NCBI GenBank assembly: GCA_039970095.1
Contig: JBDVMP010000093.1
Span: 1-64,000 of the forward strand
DNA length: 64,000 nucleotides
From: JAMZMI01 sp039970095
Lineage (GTDB): Bacteria > Bacteroidota > Bacteroidia > Cytophagales > Cyclobacteriaceae
Direction of reading: 5' to 3'
The translations under genes were made by a program, and so were the position numbers. Shown here piece by piece: positions 44,997-52,916 of this stretch (positions within the stretch are counted from its first letter, which is position 1; every line of letters starts with the position of its first letter). Below the pieces are notes generated by a model. The model was not told the DNA's origin, did no database searches, and saw nothing but the letters and a program-made list of their open reading frames with translations.

Positions 44997-45787
44997 TATG
45001 CCTTGATCTTTTCTGTCTGTACCAAAAAGCGGGTACCTACTGATTTGCCATCCAAAATATCTGTAATCACATTTTCCCTTTTGCCATTGGCTATAAAGGT
45101 CTCAACCCCAACCGAAGCGGATCTCTTTGCTATCTCATATTTAGATCCCATGCCGCCTCTGCCCTGAGTGGACTTTGTAGCAGAGATAAATGACATGTGT
45201 GAATCATCCTTTTGACCAACGGTGGCAACCAACTCTGCGCCGGCCTCACCCGGAGTGCCGGTAAACAAACCATCCACGTTACTCAAAATGATAAGCTTTT
45301 CTGCAGATACCATCTGTGCGGTCAGCCCGGCCAGTTCATCATTATCTGTAAACATGAGCTCGGTCAGTGATACCACATCATTTTCATTCACAATAGGGAC
45401 TATTCCCTGGCTAAGGAGACCTTCAAAACAATTGACCATATTCTGATAATGATCGCCTGGTGCAAAATCCTCTTTGGTTGTTAAAACCTGAGAGCAAACA
45501 ATGTCATATTCATGAAAAAGCTCATAGTAGCGCTTCATGAGTGAGGCCTGCCCGACGGAAGACAAAACCTGCCTTCGGATGGCCTCATCTTCTATCTCAC
45601 AATCTGATACAATGGCACGCCCGGCCCCCACTGCTCCCGAAGAAACCAAAATTGGTCTCCAACCCAGCTCTATCATTTTAGCCAACTGCACCACCACCTG
45701 ACGGAAAATAGGCTTGTCCAAAGTACCATCCGCCTTGGTGAGCACATTGGTTCCCACTTTTACCACTATCCGCTTTTTCTTCTCCAT
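44996..45787 (-). CDS. proB: Glutamate 5-kinase ProB (without PUA domain)
   Basis: The ATG at 45787 gives 263 residues (MEKKKRIVVKVGTNVLTK). The amino-acid-kinase fold is clear (VKVGTNVLTK; ILVSSGAVGAGR; VNENDVVS; FTDNDELAGLTAQM; GGMGSKYEIAKRSA). It phosphorylates glutamate as the first step of proline synthesis. The C-terminal PUA domain of the 370-residue E. coli enzyme is absent, as in other short ProB proteins. A TAATTTTG -7 box ends only 7 nt upstream, so the mRNA may be leaderless. Confidence 0.95.
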   Translation of the reverse strand: MEKKKRIVVKVGTNVLTKADGTLDKPIFRQVVVQLAKMIELGWRPILVSSGAVGAGRAIVSDCEIEDEAIRRQVLSSVGQASLMKRYYELFHEYDIVCSQVLTTKEDFAPGDHYQNMVNCFEGLLSQGIVPIVNENDVVSLTELMFTDNDELAGLTAQMVSAEKLIILSNVDGLFTGTPGEAGAELVATVGQKDDSHMSFISATKSTQGRGGMGSKYEIAKRSASVGVETFIANGKRENVITDILDGKSVGTRFLVQTEKIKA

Positions 45788-46044
45788 AAAGCGCAAAATT
45801 AATAATTAGAATGAAGGAAAAATTTCTTTCGCAAAATATTATTAATCAATAAGTCGGTTTTCTAGAATTAAAAGCTAAAAAATCAAGAATGTTCCAAATT
45901 GGATTTCAGAAACATCGCCTGTCACATCATTAAAACCTATTCACTCCTATCCCTCCCAAGATAGCCTTACCCAACAAGTACTCGTGCATTGCCATCACGC
46001 ACGTACCAGATTGTGGGTACTGCATAAGCGCCTACTCTGCAACA

Positions 46045-47949
46045 TCATGAATCCATCTTCTCAACGGCAGCCTCCCATTGAGAATTTGCTCTGTCCAGTT
46101 CGGACTTTTTAGCCTGATACTTATTGCTGAGCTTCTCCATTTTTTGAGGATCGTTGAAGTTGTCCGGATCGGCCAACTTCTCTTCAAACAAGGCAATCTC
46201 ACCTTCCAGCTTTCCGATCACCTCTTCCAATCTCTGTATTTCTTTTTCGAGTTGCTTGTTGGGCTCTACTGTTTTGGGTTTGGTGTTTTCCTTTTTGGTT
46301 TTCGGCTCTTGAGATGTTGACGCCACATTATTGGATTGACCCTGCTTTTTTTCCTGCTCCCGGGTGTACCATCTATCCCACTCTGCATATGTGCCCGGAT
46401 ACTCTTTGAGCTCGTGGTTTTCTATCCACCATATTTTATTGGCGGTTTTAGATATAAAATCACGGTCGTGAGATACCACCAGGAACGTGCCCTCATACTG
46501 CTGCAATGCCTGCTCCAAAATACTCACCGATAGTATATCAAGGTGGTTGGTAGGCTCATCGAGCAGCAGAAAGTTGGCTTCCGAAATCAATGTTTTGGCT
46601 AGAGCCACACGGGATTTTTCTCCCCCGGAAAGGACTTTTATTTTCTTAAAAACCTCATCATCGCTAAAGAGGAAGCAGCCCAATACACCGCGAAGCTCCA
46701 TATCGGTTTTGCCGCTACCGGCCTGTTTGAGTTCCTCTAATATCTCATTGTCCACACCTAAAGATTCCAGCTGATGCTGAGCGTAAAATGTATCAATCAC
46801 ATTGTGACCGGTCTCTACTTTCCCATCGAAGGGTTCATTGTTAGTAATGATCCGAAGCAATGTAGATTTCCCTTTTCCATTGGCTCCTACCAGAGCAATT
46901 TTATCGCCGCGCTCGATTAGCCCTTCCGCATTTTTAAGAATATCCAGATCTCCGTAAGATTTAGATATATCCCTGAGCGTCTTTACATGACGTCCGGACT
47001 TTACTTTAAAGTTGAATTTGAAATTGACTTGCTGGGTTTCATCCACAACAGCCTCAATACGATCCATCTTTTCAAGAGCCTTCATTCTAGATTGTGCCTG
47101 TTTGGCTTTAGATGCCTTAGCTTTGAATCTCTCTACAAACCTCTCGGCCTGGCGGATCTTTTGCTGCTGATTTTCGAAAGCACTCTGCTGAATTTCATTG
47201 CGAAGCTCTTTTTCCGACTCATATTTATCATAATTGCCCGGGTAAACATTGAGCTGAGCTGAGTAAACTTCCACTATCTTATTGACCGTATTGTTTAAAA
47301 ACTGCCTATCGTGAGACACCACAATGATGGCTCCCTCGTATGTCTGCAGGTATGTTTCAATCCATTTGATCGAAGGCAAATCAAGGTGGTTGGTAGGCTC
47401 ATCGAGCATGAGCAGAGATGGCTTCTCTAAAAGTAGTTTTGCCAGCATGACCCTCATTCTCCATCCTCCGGAAAATTCTCTAAGCGGTCTTTTCAAATCT
47501 TTGGTACTGAAACCGATTCCTTCCAAAATCGCCTCTGCTTTGGCCTGCAAGGCATAACCCTCATTGGTTTCAAATCTTTCCTGAAGCTTCGCCAAACGGT
47601 CCACAAGGGAATCATCGTAATCAGTCTCCATCTTTTTCAGAATCTCATCAATCTGATGCTGTAGTCTGAGCGTCTCCGCAAAAGCTTGCATGGCCACTTC
47701 CAAAATAGAATCATCCGATTGATAAGAGAGCAAATCCTGATTCAAAAAACCTATGGTCGTCTCCTTGCTCTTATTGATCTCTCCTCCTGACGGCTGTACC
47801 TCACCCACCATCATTTTGAGCAACGTGGACTTGCCTGTTCCATTTAGACCAATCAGCCCAATGCGATCCTTCGGTGTAATGAAGAGAGAGGCCTCATCAT
47901 AGAGTGCCCTGTCGCCGATGTAATAAGAAAGGTTGTTGATGCTGATCAT
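46045..47949 (-). CDS. ABC-F family ATP-binding protein (ribosome-associated type)
   Basis: The 634-residue protein has two ABC domains without membrane segments: Walker A GLNGTGKST and GANGKGKST, signatures FSGGWRMR and LSGGEKSR, Walker B LLMLDEPTNHLDL and LLLDEPTNHLDIL, an inter-domain linker rich in charged residues (RFVERFKAKASKAKQAQ), and a C-terminal coiled coil (about 560-634). ABC-F proteins act on ribosomes; this architecture is of the Uup/YdiF/YbiT type and does not prove antibiotic resistance. A perfect -7 box is just upstream. Confidence 0.95.
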   Translation of the reverse strand: MISINNLSYYIGDRALYDEASLFITPKDRIGLIGLNGTGKSTLLKMMVGEVQPSGGEINKSKETTIGFLNQDLLSYQSDDSILEVAMQAFAETLRLQHQIDEILKKMETDYDDSLVDRLAKLQERFETNEGYALQAKAEAILEGIGFSTKDLKRPLREFSGGWRMRVMLAKLLLEKPSLLMLDEPTNHLDLPSIKWIETYLQTYEGAIIVVSHDRQFLNNTVNKIVEVYSAQLNVYPGNYDKYESEKELRNEIQQSAFENQQQKIRQAERFVERFKAKASKAKQAQSRMKALEKMDRIEAVVDETQQVNFKFNFKVKSGRHVKTLRDISKSYGDLDILKNAEGLIERGDKIALVGANGKGKSTLLRIITNNEPFDGKVETGHNVIDTFYAQHQLESLGVDNEILEELKQAGSGKTDMELRGVLGCFLFSDDEVFKKIKVLSGGEKSRVALAKTLISEANFLLLDEPTNHLDILSVSILEQALQQYEGTFLVVSHDRDFISKTANKIWWIENHELKEYPGTYAEWDRWYTREQEKKQGQSNNVASTSQEPKTKKENTKPKTVEPNKQLEKEIQRLEEVIGKLEGEIALFEEKLADPDNFNDPQKMEKLSNKYQAKKSELDRANSQWEAAVEKMDS

Positions 47950-47983
47950 GAATTGCCGCGTATTTTCAATTTAAAAATGAGTG

Positions 47984-47991
47984 CAAAAGTA
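47984..47991 (-). promoter_or_regulatory. -7 promoter element of the ABC-F gene
   Basis: On the minus strand TACTTTTG (47991-47984) matches TAnnTTTG exactly, 34 nt upstream of the ATG. No clear TTG -33 element was seen at the expected distance. Confidence 0.45.
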
Positions 47992-48071
47992 AGGAAGTTG
48001 ACTGCCTTTTAACAGTTTGGTTCAGTCCATAGTTATAGATTTTATAAATTGATCATCATAATCTTGTCACT

Positions 48072-49214
48072 ATGTCTTTAAATCAAATTTTACTCCTTTT
48101 TCTACTTTCTGTTTCCTACGGATGCAGCTCCGAAACCAACGAAAATTCGGACCCCTCTGATCTCAACTCCACTCAAGGTTTGGAGTTGGACAAGCTTGTA
48201 CTACCAGATGGATTTAAAATAGATGTGTATGCACGTGTAAAAAGCGCGCGATCCATGGCGATGGGAGATGACGGCACGCTCTTCATTGGCTCCAGAGGTC
48301 ATGACAAGGTATATGCCGTGAAAGATACAGATGGCGACTTTAAAGCCGACGAGATTTACACGATTGCCTCGGATCTGCGCAACCCTAACGGAGTGGCTTT
48401 CAAAGACGGAGCACTCTACATAGCGGATGTCAGCAAGCTTTGGAGATATGACAATATTGAGGCGACTCTGGGAAACCCTTATGGGGAGCTTGTATATGAC
48501 GACTACCCAACGGACGGTCATCATGGCTGGAAATATATCGCCTTTGGCCCTGACGGAAAACTCTATGTGCCTGTAGGAGCTCCGTGCAACCTCTGCGAAA
48601 GCAAAAACGAAATTTATGCCTCTATCACCAGGATGAATCCTGACGGATCAGATAGAGAGATTTATGCCAGTGGTGTGAGAAACACTGTGGGTTTTACCTG
48701 GCACCCGGAGACGGGAGTGATGTACTTTACAGACAATGGCCGTGATATGCTGGGCGATGATATCCCGCCATGTGAGCTCAACCGGGCAACTGAAAAAGGA
48801 CAACATTTTGGCTATCCGTATTGCCACGGTGGCGACATCAAAGACCCTGAGTACGGCGATAAACGCCCCTGTTCTGATTTTGTGCGACCTGTTCAAAAAC
48901 TAGGCCCACACGTAGCACCTCTGGGATTGAAGTTCTATACGGGAGATATGTTTCCTGCATCGTATAAAAACAAAATTTTGATAGCTGAGCACGGCTCCTG
49001 GAACAGGCCTGATAAGATCGGGTATCGCGTGACCATGGTCGCCGAGCAAAACGGGAAAGGTCAGAGCTACGAGCCGTTCATCTATGGCTGGCTCAATGAA
49101 ACCGAGCAGACCTCATGGGGCCGCCCGGTTGATGTGCTGGTACTTCAGGATGGATCGATCTTAATCTCTGATGACCAGAGCGGGACGATCTATAGGGTGA
49201 CTTATGAAGGCTAG
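48072..49214 (+). CDS. PQQ-type sugar dehydrogenase (sorbosone dehydrogenase-like) lipoprotein
   Basis: The 380-residue lipoprotein (signal ends at Cys18, SVSYGC) has a six-bladed propeller of the soluble-glucose-dehydrogenase/L-sorbosone-dehydrogenase family (LPDGFKIDVYARVKSARSMAMG; GTLFIGSRGHDKVYAVKDTDGD; YASGVRNTVGFTWHP; LIAEHGSWNRPDKIGYRV; DGSILISDDQSGTIYRVTY). Such proteins oxidise sugars or aldoses with PQQ on the periplasmic side, though many members are uncharacterised. No PQQ synthesis genes are in the window. Its stop overlaps that of the convergent outer-membrane gene in CTAG. Confidence 0.88.
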   Translation: MSLNQILLLFLLSVSYGCSSETNENSDPSDLNSTQGLELDKLVLPDGFKIDVYARVKSARSMAMGDDGTLFIGSRGHDKVYAVKDTDGDFKADEIYTIASDLRNPNGVAFKDGALYIADVSKLWRYDNIEATLGNPYGELVYDDYPTDGHHGWKYIAFGPDGKLYVPVGAPCNLCESKNEIYASITRMNPDGSDREIYASGVRNTVGFTWHPETGVMYFTDNGRDMLGDDIPPCELNRATEKGQHFGYPYCHGGDIKDPEYGDKRPCSDFVRPVQKLGPHVAPLGLKFYTGDMFPASYKNKILIAEHGSWNRPDKIGYRVTMVAEQNGKGQSYEPFIYGWLNETEQTSWGRPVDVLVLQDGSILISDDQSGTIYRVTYEG

Positions 49215-49690
49215 AAATAGACTCCTATCCCTATTTGTCCGATAAACGTACCTCCACCAAAGTCGCCTCCATATCTGGTATATGCTAAAACAGGCTCTAG
49301 AGCAATGTGATCATTCAAAAAAGCTGCATATCCCGCCTCAAAGTTCAGTTGAGTGCCCCTTGAGACCTGTCCTTCCCTAAGTATCCCTATACCTATGCCG
49401 CCAAACAACCCCCCAACATAGCCCCTTGCAGAAACATCAAGCCCAAGGCTAGAGTATGCACCGTATTTTGTGTAGTCAGTACCAAGAGACATCAAAAAGT
49501 TATCGCCTAGAAAATAACCAGCTTTTGATGACAGTACGAAATAACCGCCATTTGGACTCCCAGGGCTATTATCAAGAAAAGCCAAAGTAGATCCCCCGTT
49601 CAAATAGACACTACCCTTTTCTGTTTGCGAAAAAGTAATAGACGGCACCAGCAGTACTGCGAGTGTGATTAGATTTAAGTGTTTTTTCAT
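49211..49690 (-). CDS. Small outer-membrane beta-barrel protein
   Basis: I start at the ATG at 49690 (159 residues), which gives a clean signal peptide (MKKHLNLITLAVLLVPSITFSQ). The rest alternates hydrophobic and polar residues and is rich in Gly (VYLNGGSTLAFLDNSPG; GYFLGDNFLMSLGTDYTKYG; FGGGTFIGQIGIGVYF) with a C-terminal aromatic, as in small porin-like barrels of the OmpX/OmpW size. No specific family or function is recognised. Confidence 0.75.
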   Translation of the reverse strand: MKKHLNLITLAVLLVPSITFSQTEKGSVYLNGGSTLAFLDNSPGSPNGGYFVLSSKAGYFLGDNFLMSLGTDYTKYGAYSSLGLDVSARGYVGGLFGGIGIGILREGQVSRGTQLNFEAGYAAFLNDHIALEPVLAYTRYGGDFGGGTFIGQIGIGVYF

Positions 49691-49764
49691 CTTTTTAGGT
49701 GTTATTTTTTTTACCAAAATAACAAAAAAGATGAAATGAAACGGGGTTGTATTAAATATTTGAT

Positions 49765-51684
49765 CTATTCAACATACAACCTTTCCGTGGCAGAATTTCC
49801 TCCAGAAAAGACTTTTATAAAATAAAGTCCAGGTTTTATATCACTTGACAAATCGAATTTTTGAGAAACCACTTGCTGATCAAAAACAATCTGACCGCTT
49901 TGATTGATCACCATCAACCTTTCGGGCGCAACCCCTGAAAAACGAAGTGTCTCACCTGATCTAATCGGATTGGGGTAAAATGAAATATTTCCTTCAAGAC
50001 GAGCAATATTGAGAGCCCTGATACCAAGCACTTTTGTGGTTCCATCATAGTCCGTTTGAGAGAGTTTGTAGTAAGTAACTCCACTTCCAGCTCCATCATC
50101 TACCCACTCATAAAACTGCTTATCGGTTGTATTTCCAAATCCTTTTATAGTTGCCTGATGGACAAATGATTTTCCATCTAATGACTTTTCAACCGTAAAA
50201 AATTGATTGTTGATTTCCGATCCTGTCACCCAGATTAGTCGTGTCTCTAATTCCTTTTGCTCAGCCTTAAAGGAAAGTAATTCAACCGGAAGAGGGCTAT
50301 CCTCTGCAGTTGATATCCAATTGTAAAAATCTCCTCCTCCCTCGGTATCTCTTAGATAATCACTTGAAGCATAACCACCCTCTGTTTCGGAATCACCTAC
50401 ATTACCACTGGAGACATCAACTACACCATCGATATAAAGTCCAATATTACCTCCGGAATTATTGTTGACAATACCATCACCACCTCCTGGGTAAGTCACA
50501 TCACCGCCAACAAATGCTTGCCCCCCGTTATCCAAGGTAAAAAATGAGCCACCAGAACCGTCTGCGGAAATATCCCCATAAACTGCAAGTCTTCCGTTTT
50601 GTTTTACTCTTATATCCCCACTTCCAGTAACGATGATGTCTCCTTTTATAATCATATCTGCATAAGGAGGTGGTGCAACATCCGTTCCTACAACCAAATT
50701 TTCATTACCTGTAACAGTGAAGTCTCCATCCACTATGCAAGTGGAACTGGGATGTAAATAAAATTTGGTTGCACTCGGCACTAAAATGGCATTAGAAAAA
50801 TCCAAATTCCCATAGTTATTGAAAACAGAATTTCCTGACCCATTACCAGCAAGACCACCAGCTGTCATTGTGCCATAATTATTGACTGGCCCCTGCATAT
50901 TAATATTACCTGAAATGTTCGCAGTTCCATTGTTGTTGAATATAGCTCCTGAATTATCTGCGGTATAAAGAGAATCTAGGGTAATCAGAAAACCAGAACC
51001 TGTCGTTACGGTACTGGAGCTTTTAATATGAAGCAAAGAAGCCGTAAGCGACCCAGTACTAAAATTAATGGGTGATGCCGCAGATTGGAACGTCCCATAT
51101 ACATCCAGATCACCGCCATTCACATCTATTGTGCATGAAGATTGCGTAACCTTGAAATCACCCGTAGTAATATTTGCCGTACCCAAACTGCCTAAGGTGA
51201 ATGTGCAAGAACTAGAATTTAGCTCAACATTACCATTGGCAACATTTAAGGTTCCATTTACTGTCACCGTTTGCCCAGATTGGGTACATCTCAGACTTCC
51301 GTTAGTTACTGAAAAAGTGGCTCCAGAAGCAACAGTTATGTAGTGTTTTCCTAAGCCAAAATCAGCACTATTATCCAAATCGACATTTCCTCCAGTTACC
51401 GTCAAAGTGCCTGAATTAATCGTGAGCTGCCCTACAGATTTGGGAGTAGGATGATAACTAGCCTGAAAATCAATAGACGATACAGAAAGATTTCCACCAG
51501 AATAAGTGACAGCATGTTTAAGCACAATAGCATCACCAGCAGAAGGTACAGATCCACCCCATGTGGCTCCATCACTCCAGCTACCTGATTGAACGGTGCT
51601 CTTGGTTGCGGCGATACTTGAGAAAAGAGTAAAAATAAATAATAAGGAGGCCAACAAAAGGCCAGAAAAGGGAATGAATTTCAT
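49765..51684 (-). CDS. T9SS-secreted protein with G8-like N-terminus and beta-solenoid repeats
   Basis: The 639-residue product has a signal peptide, a G8-like beginning (SGSWSDGATWGGSVPSAGDAIVLKHAV), then about 400 residues of short, Ser/Thr/Gly/Asn-rich strands typical of a parallel beta-helix (LTVTGGNVDLDNSADFG, VTTGSGFLITLDSLYTADN), a fibronectin-like stretch (LLSFKAEQKELETRLIWVTGSEINNQFFTVEKS) and a type IX sorting domain at the end (ISFYPNPIRSGETLRFSG; PGLYFIKVFSG). It should be exported through the outer membrane and fixed at the surface. Carbohydrate or adhesion role possible; not decidable. Confidence 0.85.
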   Translation of the reverse strand: MKFIPFSGLLLASLLFIFTLFSSIAATKSTVQSGSWSDGATWGGSVPSAGDAIVLKHAVTYSGGNLSVSSIDFQASYHPTPKSVGQLTINSGTLTVTGGNVDLDNSADFGLGKHYITVASGATFSVTNGSLRCTQSGQTVTVNGTLNVANGNVELNSSSCTFTLGSLGTANITTGDFKVTQSSCTIDVNGGDLDVYGTFQSAASPINFSTGSLTASLLHIKSSSTVTTGSGFLITLDSLYTADNSGAIFNNNGTANISGNINMQGPVNNYGTMTAGGLAGNGSGNSVFNNYGNLDFSNAILVPSATKFYLHPSSTCIVDGDFTVTGNENLVVGTDVAPPPYADMIIKGDIIVTGSGDIRVKQNGRLAVYGDISADGSGGSFFTLDNGGQAFVGGDVTYPGGGDGIVNNNSGGNIGLYIDGVVDVSSGNVGDSETEGGYASSDYLRDTEGGGDFYNWISTAEDSPLPVELLSFKAEQKELETRLIWVTGSEINNQFFTVEKSLDGKSFVHQATIKGFGNTTDKQFYEWVDDGAGSGVTYYKLSQTDYDGTTKVLGIRALNIARLEGNISFYPNPIRSGETLRFSGVAPERLMVINQSGQIVFDQQVVSQKFDLSSDIKPGLYFIKVFSGGNSATERLYVE

Positions 51685-51838
51685 GTTAATACTCGCTGAA
51701 GTATGTTTATATAATCTTACGATTTACGAACGCTGGTTCAAATAAATTATAATGCGTGAAATTATATCAATTGATAGTATTAACCTTAAATAATGCAACT
51801 AATTCTATGAATCAATCATATCCTTAGATGAATGACAA

Positions 51839-52354
51839 TCACTCTAATTTCACGTAATAGATGCGCCATTGCAGCTTCCATGTGTTTCCTCCATCCTGAG
51901 AACTTTCCCAGTCCCAGGTCATGGAACTTTCAGTAATATCATAAAACACCATCCGTTGCTGTATTTTTTTATCCCCTCTCTCGACTACTGCCGTTTGAAA
52001 CATCCTTTTGTCCCTATCAAAAGCACCCGTAAAATCGAAGTACCCACCCTGGTTATCCGTCCAGGCCTGTTTCCATGTGTTGGTTTGTGGTTGAAAAACA
52101 GACATGCTCATGCCTTTAAACCCTTTGCTCTGTCCTCCTGTGATCCTAAAATTTTCCACAATCACTTTATCATCCAAAGACCTGGTAATGGAGTTGGTGC
52201 CTAGCTGCTGCACTCCACTACCCTCATCCCATGAGGCCGTCCACTCACCCACCCAAAAGTCAAAGTATTGGGCAGAGTCAAGAGCAGCTAGCTGCTGTGC
52301 ATGAATGTTCGTAAAACAAAACGTGATAGCAAGGGTCATGATTAGCTTTTTCAT
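51839..52354 (-). CDS. Secreted small protein, DUF1579-like
   Basis: The 171-residue protein has a signal peptide (MKKLIMTLAITFCFTNIHAQ) and a lipocalin-like beta sequence (FDFWVGEWTASWDEGSG; KVIVENFRITGGQSKGFKGMSMS; WKQAWTDNQGGYFDFTGAF; MTWDWESSQDGGNTWKLQWRI) resembling DUF1579-type proteins. Function unknown. It stands alone between a secreted protein and a dCMP deaminase on the other strand. Confidence 0.8.
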   Translation of the reverse strand: MKKLIMTLAITFCFTNIHAQQLAALDSAQYFDFWVGEWTASWDEGSGVQQLGTNSITRSLDDKVIVENFRITGGQSKGFKGMSMSVFQPQTNTWKQAWTDNQGGYFDFTGAFDRDKRMFQTAVVERGDKKIQQRMVFYDITESSMTWDWESSQDGGNTWKLQWRIYYVKLE

Positions 52355-52433
52355 AATTGTATTTTATATCAAAACTGCTAAAAAGGTTTTTACCCCTAGA
52401 TTTATTTTGACAATGCTGCTACCTTAGCCACTG

Positions 52434-52916
52434 ATGGAAAGACCCGAATTTGACGACATTTTTATGGAGTTGGCTGTGAATCTGGCCAAAAGAAGCCACT
52501 GTATCAAAAGACATGTGGGCGCTGTGTTGACAAAAGATACCCGAATTATCTCCATAGGCTACAATGGGCCACCGGCCGGCACCCACAACTGCGATCAGGA
52601 GTTTCCAGAAACAGGCTGCCCGAGGGATTCCAAGGGAGGGTGCTCGCTCGCCATTCACGCCGAACAAAACGCAATATTGTATGCTGTAAAAAATAAAACA
52701 GAGATCACAGGGGCTACTCTTTATGTCACATTATCACCCTGTTTGGCATGTGCCAGAATTATTTACAGTGCGGGTATTACCAATGTCGTTTTCCTAAAGT
52801 CATACGCTCAGTACAAAGGAATAACCAATGATGAAGGTGTAGATTTTCTGAGAAGATTTGGTGTGACTGTGACCCAGTACGAGGGTGAGATTGAGCACAC
52901 TACTGATATGATCTAA
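52434..52916 (+). CDS. Deoxycytidylate (dCMP) deaminase, ComEB-like
   Basis: The 160-residue protein has the cytidine-deaminase-fold zinc site: His75 and Glu77 in HAEQNAI and Cys103/Cys106 in PCLAC. Three more Cys (53, 62, 70) in the insert (HNCDQE...GCPRDSKGGC) are typical of dCMP deaminases and may bind a second zinc. It converts dCMP to dUMP, feeding dTMP synthesis. The stop overlaps the convergent TonB receptor stop by 4 nt. Confidence 0.94.
   Translation: MERPEFDDIFMELAVNLAKRSHCIKRHVGAVLTKDTRIISIGYNGPPAGTHNCDQEFPETGCPRDSKGGCSLAIHAEQNAILYAVKNKTEITGATLYVTLSPCLACARIIYSAGITNVVFLKSYAQYKGITNDEGVDFLRRFGVTVTQYEGEIEHTTDMI

Noticed and set aside
46045..47949. Antibiotic resistance by ABC-F ribosomal protection
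   Set aside because: The architecture is of the housekeeping Uup/YdiF kind; no resistance-specific feature is visible.
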